A DNA stretch of 64,000 bases from Calliopsis andreniformis (taxonomy: Eukaryota > Arthropoda > Insecta > Hymenoptera > Andrenidae): NCBI RefSeq assembly GCF_051401765.1, contig NW_027480440.1, forward strand, positions 6,138,001 to 6,202,000. Direction: 5' to 3'. Under the pieces are notes generated by a model, which ran no database searches, was not told where the DNA came from, and saw nothing but the letters and a program-made list of their open reading frames with translations. Below are positions 24,210 through 35,539 of the stretch, piece after piece. Position 1 is the stretch's first letter, and the number at the start of each line of letters is the position of its first letter. The translations under genes and the position numbers were made by a program.

Positions 24210-27200
24210 TTGAAGATTGAGGATTGAGGATTGAGGATTGAGGATTGAAGATGAGGGCTGAGGTTTGAGGGTTGAGGTTTGAGGGCTGAGGAGTGAGGAT
24301 TGAAGTTTGAGGATTGTGGATTGAGGATTGAGGATTGAGGATTGAATATTGAGGATTGGGGACTGAGTGTTGATGGTTGAGTGATGAGAATTGATGTTTG
24401 TGGATAGAGATTTCAAGATTGCAGATTGAGTATTGAGTAATGAAAACTGTGAATTGATGATACTCTATTGAGGATTGAGGATTGACAACTGATTGTTGAG
24501 GAGTGGTGGCTGAAGGTTGAGGATTCAGGAATGAGGATTCAGGATTGAGGATTGAGGATTGAGAATCGAGGATTGAGGAATGAGGATTGAGGATTGAAGA
24601 TTGAGGATTGAAGATTGAGTATTCAGGATTGGAGATTGACGATTGAGGATTGAGGACCGAGGATTGAAGATTGAGTATTGATGATTGAAGATTGAGGATT
24701 GAGGATTGAGGATTGAGGATTGAGGATTGAAGATTGAGTGTTGAAGATGACGACTGAGGGCTGAGGATTGAGGTTTGAAGATTGAGGATTGAGGACTGAG
24801 GATTGAGGATAGAGGATGGAGCATTGAGGATTGAAGATTGAGGACTGGGGACTGAGGATTGTAGATTGAGGAATAAGGATTGAGGATTGTGGATTGAGGA
24901 TCTAGGATTGGAGATTGATTATTGAGGATTGAAGATTGGGGATTGAGGATTGAGGATTGAGAATTGAGGATGAGGACTGAGGGTTGAGGCCTGAGGATTC
25001 ACGATTGAGTATTGAAGATTGAGGATTGATTACTGAGGATTGAGGATTGAGGATTGAGTATTGAGGATTGAAGATTGAGGATTGAGGATTGAGGATTGAG
25101 GATTGAGGATTGAAGATTGAGTATTAAGGATTGAAGATTGAGTATTGAGCATTGAGAATTGAGGATTGAGGATTGAAGATAGAGGATTGAGGATTGAGGA
25201 TTGACGATTGAGGATTGAGGATTGAGGATTGAGGATTGAGGATTGAGGATTGAAGATTGAGTATGAAGGATTGAAGATTGAGGATTGAGGATTGAGAATT
25301 GGGGATTGAGGATTGAGGATTGAGGATTGAAGATTGAAGATTGAGTATTGAGGATTGAAGGTTGAGGATTGAGGACTTAGGATAGAGGATTGAGGATTGA
25401 ACATTGAGTATTGAGGGTTGAAGATTGAGGATTGAGGATTGAGTGTTGAGGATTGAGGACGACGACTGACGGTTGAGGATTGAGGTTTGAGGATTGAGGA
25501 TTGAGGATTGAGGACTGACGACTGAGGATTGAGGATTGAGCATTGAGGATTGAAGTTTGATGCCTGGGGATTGAGGATTCAAGATTGAGGTTTAAGGATT
25601 GAGGATTGTGAATTGAGGAACTAGGATTGGAGATTGATTATTGAGGATTGAAGATTGAGGATTGAGGATTGAGTATTGAGAATTGAGATCTGAGGATGAG
25701 GAGTGAGGGTTGAGGATTGAGGTTTGAGGAACGAGGACTGGGGATTGAGGATTGAGGACTGAAGATTGACGATTGAGTATTGAAGATTGTGGATTGAAGA
25801 CTGAGGATTGAGGATTGAGGGTTGAGGATTGAGGATTGAGGGTGGAAGATTGAGTCTTGAGGATTGAATATTGAGGATTGAGGATTGAGGATTGAGGATT
25901 GAGGATGAGGGCTGAGGGTTGAGGGTTGAGGTTTGAGTATTGAATCCTGAAAATTCAGGATATTCTATTGAGTATTGAGAATTGAGGATTGATGGTTGAG
26001 TATTGAGGATTGAGGATTGAGGATTGAATATTGAGTATTGAGGATTGAAGATTGAGGATTCAGGATTGAGGATTGAGGATTGAGGATTGAGGATTGAGGA
26101 TGAGTTCTGAGATTTGAGGGTCGAGGTTTGAGGCCTAAGGACTGTGGATTGAGGATTGAGGATTGAGGATTGAGGATTGAGGATTGAAGATTGAGGATTG
26201 GTGACTGAGGATTGAAGATTGAGGATTGAGGATTGAGGATTGAAGATTCAGTATTGAGGATTGAAGATTGAGAATTGAGGAATGAGGATTGAACATTGAG
26301 GACTGAGCGTTCAGGGTTGTGTGATCAGAATTGATGTTTGTGGATTGAGATTTTATTATTGAATATTGTGGATTGAGTATTGAACCATGAGATTTCAGGA
26401 TATTCTATTGAGTATTGAGAGTTGAGGATTGATGGTTGAGGGTTGTGTGTTGAGTATTGAGGATGGAGGATTGAGGACTGAGGATTGAGGATTGAGGATT
26501 GAAGATTGAGTATTGATGATTGAAGATTGAGCATTGAGGATTGGGGATCGAGAATTGAGAATTGAGGATGAGTACTGAGGGTTGATGATTGAGGTTTGAA
26601 GAATGAGGATTGGGGATTGATGATTGAGGATTGAGGATTAAGGATTGAGAATTGAGGATTGAGGATTGAGGATTGAGGATTGAGGATTGAAGATTGAGGA
26701 TTCAGGATTGAGGATTGAGTATTGAGGATTGAAGGTTGAGGATTGAGGATTGAGGATTGAGGATTGAAGATTGAGGATTGAGGATTGAGGATTGACGATT
26801 GAGGATTGAGTATTGGGGATTGAGAGCTGAGGATTGATTATTGAAGATTGAGTATTGAGGATTGAAGATTGAGGATTGAGGATTGAGGATTGAGGATTGA
26901 TGATTGAGGATTGAGGATTGAGGATTGAGGATTGAAGATTGAGGATTGAGGATTGAGGATTGAGGATTGAGGATGAGGGCTGAGGTTTGAGGATTGAGGT
27001 TTGAGGACTGAGGACTAAGGATTGAGGGTTGAGAATTGAGGATTGAGGATTGAGGATTGAAGATTGAGGATTGGGTATTGAGGATTGATGAATGAGGATT
27101 GAGGATTGAGGATTGGGGATTGAGGATTGAGCATTGAAGATTGAGGATTGGGTATTGCGGATTGAACATTGAGGATTGGGTATTGCGGATTGAACATTGA

Positions 27201-27690
27201 GGATTGAGGATTGACGATTGAGGGTTGAGTATTGAGGATTGAGGATTGAGGATTGGGGATTGAGTATTGACGATTGAGGATTGGGTATTGCGGATTGAAC
27301 ATTGAGGATTGAGGACTGAGGATTGAGGATTGAGTATTGAGGATTGAAGATTGAGGATTGAGGATTGAGGATTGAGTATTGAGGATTGAAGATTGAGGAC
27401 TGAAGATTGAGTATTGAGGATTGAAGGTTGAGGATTGAGGACTGAGGATTGAGGATAGAGGATGGAGCATTGAGGATTGAAGATTGAGGCCTGGGGATTG
27501 AGGATTGAATGTTGAGGATTAAGGATTGAGGATTGGGTTTTCAGGATCTAGGATTGGAGATTGATTAATGAGGATTGAAGATTGAGGATTGGGGATTGAC
27601 GATTGAGAATTGAGATTTGAGGATTGAGGATTGAGGATTGAGGATTGCGGATTGAAGATTGAGGATTGGGGATTGAGGATTGAAGATTGA
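24210..27690 (+). repeat. 3.5-kb higher-order repeat, copy 1
   Basis: This aligns in tandem with 27,690-31,510. The offset steps through 3,470 (24,251 to 27,721), 3,394 (GATCTAG 24,899 to 28,293), 3,709 (25,122 to 28,831), 3,827 (about 25.58-26.53 kb) and 3,820 bp (26.7-27.6 kb). These steps show at least four indels between the copies: about 76 bp present only here, about 315 and 118 bp present only in copy 2, and one heptamer lost from copy 2. It contains a degenerate A-I landmark (GATACTC at 24,459), C landmarks at 24,899 and 27,545, and A-II doublet 6. Confidence 0.87.
25945..26412 (+). repeat. A-II doublet 6 (440-bp spacing) with dyad
   Basis: GATATTC lies at 25,959 and 26,399, 440 bp apart. 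The dyad at 25,945-25,960 is intact. The unit GATTTTATTATTG precedes the right member, where other doublets have GATTTGATTATTG. Confidence 0.87.
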
Positions 27691-30600
27691 GGATTGAGGA
27701 TTGAGGATTGAGGATTGAAGATGAGGGCTGAGGTTTGAGGGTTGAGGTTTGAGGGCTGAGGAGTGAGGATTGAAGTTTGAGGATTGTGGATTGAGGATTG
27801 ATGATTGAGGATTGAATATTGAGGATTGGGGACTGAGTGTTGATGGTTGAGTGATGAGAATTGATGTTTGTGGATAGAGATTTCAAGATTGCAGATTGAG
27901 TATTGAGTAATGAAAACTGTGAATTGATGATACTCTATTGAGGATTGAGGATTGACAACTGATTGTTGAGGAGTGGTGGCTGAAGGTTGAGGATTCAGGA
28001 ATGAGGATTCAGGATTGAGGATTGAGGATTGAGAATCGAGGATTGAGGAATGAGGATTGAGGATTGAAGATTGAGGATTGAAGATTGAGTATTCAGGATT
28101 GGAGATTGACGATTGAGGATTGAGGACCGAGGATTGAAGATTGAGTATTGATGATTGAAGATTGAGGATTGAGGATTGAGGATTGAGGACTGAGGATTGA
28201 GGATAGAGGATGGAGCATTGAGGATTGAAGATTGAGGACTGGGGACTGAGGATTGTAGATTGAGGAATAAGGATTGAGGATTGTGGATTGAGGATCTAGG
28301 ATTGGAGATTGATTATTGAGGATTGAAGATTGGGGATTGAGGATTGAGGATTGAGAATTGAGGATGAGGACTGAGGGTTGAGGCCTGAGGATTCACGATT
28401 GAGTATTGAAGATTGAGGATTGATTACTGAGGATTGAGGATTGAGGATTGAGGATTGAGGATTGAGGGTTGAGGACTGAGGATTGAAGATTCAGTATTGA
28501 GGATTGAAGATTGAGAATTGAGGATTGAGGGTTGAACATTGAGGACTGAGCGTTCAGGGTTGAGTGATGAGAATTGATGTTTGTGGATAGAGATTTGAAG
28601 ATTGCAGATTGACTATTGCGTATTGAAAACTGTGAATTGAGGATATTCTATTGGGGATTGAGGATTGACAACTGATTGTTGAGGACTGAGGGCTGAAGAT
28701 TGAGGATGCAGGATTGAGGTTTCAGAATTGAGGTGTGTGGACTGAGGATTGAGGATTGAAGATTGAGTATTGAGGATTGAAGATTGATGATTGAGGATTG
28801 AGGATTGAGGATTGAGGATTGAAGATTGAGTATTAAGGATTGAAGATTGAGTATTGAGCATTGAGAATTGAGGATTGAGGATTGAAGATAGAGGATTGAG
28901 GATTGAGGGTTGACGATTGAGGATTGAGGATTGAGGATTGAGGATTGAGGATTGAGGATTGAAGATTGAGTATGAAGGATTGAAGATTGAGGATTGAGGA
29001 TTGAGAATTGGGGATTGAGGATTGAGGATTGAGGATTGAAGATTGAAGATTGAGTATTGAGGATTGAAGGTTGAGGATTGAGGACTTAGGATAGAGGATT
29101 GAGGATTGAAGGTTGAGGATTGGGGATTGAGGTTTGAGGATTGAGAATTGAGAATTGAGGATGAGGACTGAGGGTTGAGGATTGAGGTTTGAGGATTGAG
29201 GATTGAGGATTGAGGATTGAGGATTGAACATTGAGTATTGAGGGTTGAAGATTGAGGATTGAGGATTGAGTGTTGAGGATTGAGGACGACGACTGACGGT
29301 TGAGGATTGAGGTTTGAGGATTGAGGATTGAGGATTGAGGACTGACGACTGAGGATTGAGGATTGAGCATTGAGGATTGAAGTTTGATGCCTGGGGATTG
29401 AGGATTCAAGATTGAGGTTTAAGGATTGAGGATTGTGAATTGAGGAACTAGGATTGGAGATTGATTATTGAGGATTGAAGATTGAGGATTGAGGATTGAG
29501 TATTGAGAATTGAGATCTGAGGATGAGGAGTGAGGGTTGAGGATTGAGGTTTGAGGAACGAGGACTGGGGATTGAGGATTGAGGTCTGAAGATTGACGAT
29601 TGAGTATTGAAGATTGTGGACTGAAGACTGAGGATTGAGGATTGAGGGTTGAGGATTGAGGATTGAGGGTGGAAGATTGAGTCTTGAGGATTGAATATTG
29701 AGGATTGAGGATTGAGGATTGAGGATTGAGGATGAGGGCTGAGGGTTGAGGGTTGAGGTTTGAGTATTGAATCCTGAAAATTCAGGATATTCTATTGAGT
29801 ATTGAGAATTGAGGATTGATGGTTGAGTATTGAGGATTGAGGATTGAGGATTGAATATTGAGTATTGAGGATTGAAGATTGAGGATTCAGGATTGAGGAT
29901 TGAGGATTGAGGATTGAGGATTGAGGATGAGTTCTGAGATTTGAGGGTTGAGGTTTGAGGCCTAAGGACTGTGGATTGAGGATTGAGGATTGAGGATTGA
30001 GGATTGAGGATTGAAGATTGAGGATTGGTGACTGAGGATTGAAGATTGAGGATTGAGGATTGAGGATTGAAGATTCAGTATTGAGGATTGAAGATTAAGA
30101 ATTGAGGAATGAGGATTGAACATTGAGGACTGAGCGTTCAGGGTTGTGTGATCAGAATTGATGTTTGTGGATTGAGATTTTATTATTGAATATTGTGGAT
30201 TGAGTATTGAACCATGAGATTTCAGGATATACTATTGAGTATTGAGAGTTGAGGATTGATGGTTGAGGGTTGTGTGTTGAGTATTGAGGATGGAGGATTG
30301 AGGACTGAGGATTGAGGATTGAGGATTGAAGATTGAGTATTGATGATTGAAGATTGAGCATTGAGGATTGGGGATCGAGAATTGAGAATTGAGGATGAGT
30401 ACTGAGGGTTGATGATTGAGGTTTGAAGAATGAGGATTGGGGATTGATGATTGAGGATTGAGGATTAAGGATTGAGAATTGAGGATTGAGGATTGAGGAT
30501 TGAGGATTGAAGATTGAGGATTCAGGATTGAGGATTGAGTATTGAGGATTGAAGGTTGAGGATTGAGGATTGAGGATTGAGGATTGAAGATTGAGGATTG

Positions 30601-31510
30601 AGGATTGAGGATTGACGATTGAGGATTGAGTATTGGGGATTGAGAGCTGAGGATTGATTATTGAAGATTGAGTATTGAGGATTGAAGATTGAGGATTGAG
30701 GATTGAGGATTGAGGATTGATGATTGAGGATTGAGGAATGAGGATTGAGGATTGAAGATTGAGGATTGAGGATTGAGGATTGAGGATTGAGGATGAGGGC
30801 TGAGGTTTGAGGATTGAGGTTTGAGGACTGAGGACTAAGGATTGAGGGTTGAGAATTGAGGATTGAGGATTGAGGATTGAAGATTGAGGATTGGGTATTG
30901 AGGATTGATGAATGAGGATTGAGGATTGAGGATTGGGGATTGAGGATTGAGCATTGAAGATTGAGGATTGGGTATTGCGGATTGAACATTGAGGATTGGG
31001 TATTGCGGATTGAACATTGAGGATTGAGGATTGACGATTGAGGGTTGAGTATTGAGGATTGAGGATTGAGGATTGGGGATTGAGTATTGACGATTGAGGA
31101 TTGGGTATTGCGGATTGAACATTGAGGATTGAGGACTGAGGATTGAGGATTGAGTATTGAGGATTGAAGATTGAGGATTGAGGATTGAGGATTGAGTATT
31201 GAGGATTGAAGATTGAGGACTGAAGATTGAGTATTGAGGATTGAAGGTTGAGGATTGAGGACTGAGGATTGAGGATAGAGGATGGAGCATTGAGGATTGA
31301 AGATTGAGGCCTGGGGATTGAGGATTGAATGTTGAGGATTAAGGATTGAGGATTGGGTTTTCAGGATCTACGATTGGAGATTGATTAATGAGGATTGAAG
31401 ATTGAGGATTGGGGATTGACGATTGAGAATTGAGATTTGAGGATTGAGGATTGAGGATTGAGGATTGCGGATTGAAGATTGAGGATTGGGGATTGAGGAT
31501 TGAAGATTGA
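27690..31510 (+). repeat. 3.8-kb higher-order repeat, copy 2
   Basis: This is the second copy of 24,210-27,690. About 315 bp present only here (28.46-28.80 kb) contains an A-I landmark at 28,642 that copy 1 lacks, 349 bp after GATCTAG at 28,293. A 118-bp segment present only here (about 29,103-29,220) resembles a 118-bp unit seen near 34.34-34.46 kb. The copies part near 31,510, where copy 1 re-enters the start of copy 2 and copy 2 moves into the next family. Confidence 0.87.
29772..30239 (+). repeat. A-II doublet 7 (440-bp spacing) with dyad
   Basis: GATATTC at 29,786 and its variant GATATAC at 30,226 are 440 bp apart. The dyad at 29,772-29,787 is intact. The TTCTATTG to TACTATTG change in the right member distinguishes this from doublet 6. 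Confidence 0.87.
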
Positions 31511-31539
31511 GTATTGAGGATTGAGGATTGAGGATTGAG

Positions 31540-34500
31540 GATTGAAGATTGAGGATTGAGGATTGAGGATTGAGGATTGAGGATTGAAGATTGAGTATTA
31601 AGGATTGAAGATTGAGTATTGAGCATTGAGAATTGACGATTGAGGATTGAAGATAGAGGATTGAGGATTGAGGATTGACGATTGAGGATTGAGGATTGAG
31701 GACTGAGGATTGAGGATTGAGGATTGAAGATTGAGTATGAAGGATTGAAGATTGAGGATTGAGGATTGAGAATTGAGGATTGAGGATTGAGGATTGAGGA
31801 TTGAAGATTGAAGATTGAAGATTGAGTATTGAGGATTGGAGGTTGAGGATTGAGGACTTAGGATAGAGGATTGAGGATTGAAGGTTGAGGATTGGGGATT
31901 GAGGTTTGAGGATTGAGAATTGAGAATTGTGGATGAGGACTGAGGGCTGAGGATTGAGGTTTGAGGATTGAGGATTGAGGATTGAGGATTGAGGATTGTG
32001 TATTGAGGATTGAGGATTGAGTATTGAAGATTGAGTATTGATGACTGAGGTTTGAGGATTGAGGATTGAGGATTGAGGATTGAGGATTGAAGATTGAGTA
32101 TTGGGGAGTGAAGGTTGAGGATTGAGGATTGAGGATTGAGGGTGGAGAATGAGGGCTGAGGGCTGAGGGTTGAGGATTGAGTTTTGAGTATTGAATACTG
32201 AGAATTCAGGATATTCTATTGAGTATTGAGAATTGAGGATTGATGGTTGAGTATTGAGGATTGAGGATTGAGGATTGAGGATTGAGTATTGAAGATTGAG
32301 GATTGACGATTGAGGATTGAGTATTGAGGATTGATTATTGAGGATTGAGGTTTGAGGATTGAGGATTGAGGATTGAGGATTGAGGATTGAAGATTGAGTA
32401 TTGAGGGTTGAAGATTTAGGATTGAGGATTGAGTATTGAGGATTCAGGATTAAAGATTGAGGATTGAGGATTGAGGATTGAGGATTGAGGATTGAGGATT
32501 GAAGATTGAATATTGATGATTGAAGATTGAGGATTGAGGATTGAGGGTTGTGGATTGAGGCGAAGGACCGAGGGTTGAATATTGATGTTTGAGGTCTGAG
32601 GATTGAGGATTGAGGATTGAGAATTGAAGATTGAGTATTGAGGATTGAAGGTTGAGGATTGAGGATTGAGGATTGAGGATTGAGGATTGAAGGTTGAAGA
32701 TTGGGGATTGTGGATTGAGGATTGAGGATTGAGAATTGAGGTTGAGGACTGAGGGTTGAGGATTGAGGTTTGAGGATTGGGGATTGAGGATTGAGGATTG
32801 AAGATTGAGTATTGAGGATTGAATATTGAAGATTGAGGATTGAGGATTAAGGATTGAGAATTGGGGATTGAGGATTGTGGGTAGAAGATTGAGTATTGAG
32901 GATTGAAGGTTGAGGATTGAGGTTTGAGTATTGAGGATTGAGGATTGCAGATTGAGTATTGAGTATTGAAAACTGTGAATTGAGGATGTTCTATTGGCGA
33001 TTGAGGATTGACAACTGATTGTTGAGGACTGAGGGCTGAAGACTGAGGATGCAGGGCTGAGGATTCAGAATTGTGGTTTGTGGACTGAGGATTGAGGGTT
33101 CAAGATTGAGTATTGAGGATTGAAGATTGAGGATTGAGGATAGAGGGTTGAGAATTGAGGATTGAGGATTGAGGATTGAAGATTGAGGATTGGGTATTGA
33201 GGATTAAAGAATGAGGATTGAGGATTGAGGATTGAGGATTGAGGATTGAGGATTGAAGATTGAGTATTCAGGATTGGAGATTGACGATTGAGGATTGAGG
33301 ACCGAGGATTGAAGATTGAGTATTGAGGATTGAAGACTGAGGATTGAGAATTGAGGATTGAGGATTGAGGATTGAGGATTGAGGATTGAAAATTGAGTTT
33401 TGAGGATTGAAGATTGAGGATTGAGGTTTGAGGATTGAGGATTGAGGATTGAGGATTGAGGATTGAAGATTGAGTATTGAGGGTTGAAGACTTAGGATTG
33501 AGGATTGAGTATTGAGGATTCAGGATTAAAGATTGAGGATTGAGGATTGAGGATTGAGGATTGAGGATTGAGGATTGAAGATTGAATATTGATGATTGAA
33601 GATGAGGATTGAGGATTGAGGGTTGTGGATTGAGGCGAAGGACCGAGGGTTGAATATTGATGTTTGAGAACTGAAGATTGAGGATTGAGGATTGAGAATT
33701 GAGGATTGAGGATTGAGGATTGAAGATTGAGGATTGGGTGTTGAGGATTGAAGAATGAGGATTGAGTATTGAGGATTGAGTATTGAGGATTGAAAATTGA
33801 GTTTTGAGGATTGATGGTTGAGGATTGAGGATTGAGGATTGAGGATTGAGGATTGAGCATTGAGGATTGAAGATTGAGTATTGAGGGTGGAAGGTTTAGG
33901 ATTGAGGATTGAGTATTGAGGATTCAGGATTAAAGATTGAGGATTGGGGATTGAGGATTGAGGATTGAGGATTGAGGATTGAGGATTGAGGATTGAGGAT
34001 TGAAGATTGAATATTGATGATTGAAGATTGAGGATTGAGGATTGAGGGTTGTGGATTGAGGCGAAGGACCGAGGGTTGAATATTGATGTTTGAGGTCTGA
34101 GGATTGAGGATTGAGGATTGAGAATTGAAGATTGAGTATTGAGGATTGAAGGTTGAGGATTGAGGATTGAGGATTGAGGATTGAAGGTTGAGCATTGAGG
34201 ATTGAAGATTGAGGACTGGGGAATGAGGATTGAAGATTGAGGATTAAGGATTGAAGATTGGGGATTGAGGATCTAGGATTGGAGATTGATTATTGAGAAT
34301 TGAGGATTGAGGATTGAGGATTGAGTATTGAGAATTGAGAATTGAGAATGAGGACTGAGGGTTCAGGATTGAGGTTTGAGGAATGAGGATTGAGGGTTGA
34401 GGATTGAGGATTGAGGATTGAGCATTGAGGATTGAGGATTGAGGATTGAGAATTGAGAATTGAGAATGAGGACTGAGGGTTGAGGATTGAGGTTTGAGGA

Positions 34501-35535
34501 ATGAGGATTGAGGGTTGAGGATTGAGGATTGAGGACTGAGGATTGAGGATTGAGGATTCAGGATTAAAGATTGAGGATTGAGGATTGAGGATTGAGGATT
34601 GAGGATTGAGGATTGAAGATTGAATATTGATGATTGAAGATTGAGGATTGAGGATTGAGGGTTGTGGATTGAGGCGAAGGACCGAGGGTTGAACATTGAT
34701 GTTTGAGGCCTGAGGATTGAGGATTGAGGATTGAGAATTGAGGATTGAGGATTGAGGATTGAAGATTGAGGATTGGGTATTGAGGATTGGAGAATGAGTA
34801 TTGAGGATTGAGGATTGGGGATTGAAGATTGCAAATTGAGTACTGAGGATCGAAGATTGAGGATTGAGGATTGAGGATTGAGGATTGAGTATTGAGGATT
34901 GAGGATTGAGGATTGAAGATTGAGGATTGAGGATTGAGGGTTGTGGATTGAGGCGAAGGACCGAGGGTTGAATATTGATGTTTGAGGTCTGAGGATTGAG
35001 GATTGAGGATTGAGAATTGAAGATTGAGTATTGAGGATTGAAGGTTGAGGATTGAGGATTGAGGATCGAGGATTGAGGATTGAGAATTGAGGATGAGGAC
35101 TGAGGGTTGAGGATTGAGGTTTGAGGATTGAGGATTGAGGATTGAGGATTGAAGATTGAGTATTGAGGATTGAATATTGAAGATTGAGGATTGAGGATTA
35201 AGGATTGAGAATTGGGGATTGAGGATTGTGGGTTGAAGATTGAGTATTGAGGATAGAGGATTGAGGATTGAGGATGAGGGCTGAGGTTTGAGGATTGAGG
35301 TTTGAGGACTGAGGACTGAGGGTTGAGGGTTGAGAATTGAGGATTGAGGATTGAGGATTGAAGATTGAGGATTGGGTGTTGAGGATTGAAGAATGAGGAT
35401 TGAGTATTGAGGATTGAGTATTGAGGATTGAAAATTGAGTTTTGAGGATTGATGGTTGAGGATTGAGGATTGAGGATTGAGGATTGAGGATTGAGCATTG
35501 AGGATTGAAGATTGAGTATTGAGGGTGGAAGGTTT
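31540..35535 (+). repeat. 4.0-kb higher-order repeat, copy 1
   Basis: This aligns in tandem with 35,540-39,515. Markers are GGATAGAGG (31,861 to 35,838) and A-II (32,210 to 36,187), both offset 3,977, then the A-I variant GATGTTC (32,985 to 36,969), offset 3,984. Later offsets are 4,054 (end of the 33.5-33.9 kb stretch) and 4,263 (GATCTAG 34,270 to 38,533). The steps correspond to a heptamer gain, a 70-bp (ten-heptamer) gain and a rearrangement near 33.9-34.2 kb. It is rich in B modules with GCGAAG. A 118-bp local tandem (GAGAATG at 34,344 and 34,462) equals sixteen heptamers plus one 6-bp unit. Confidence 0.86.
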
Positions 35536-35539
35536 AGGA

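Larger units (their letters stand above)
21383..24210 (+). repeat. Array with two A-II doublets
   Basis: The first part (about 21.3-22.35 kb) matches 4.15-5.22 kb, with offsets of 17,119-17,140 bp. It then switches near 22.39 kb to units related to 2.8-3.6 kb. A second, slightly longer doublet follows at 23.55-24.02 kb. Between the doublets are diverged units such as GAATATTGAGG runs and GAGGTTCTAGG near 23,226, a degenerate C landmark. No gene-like sequence is present. Confidence 0.83.
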
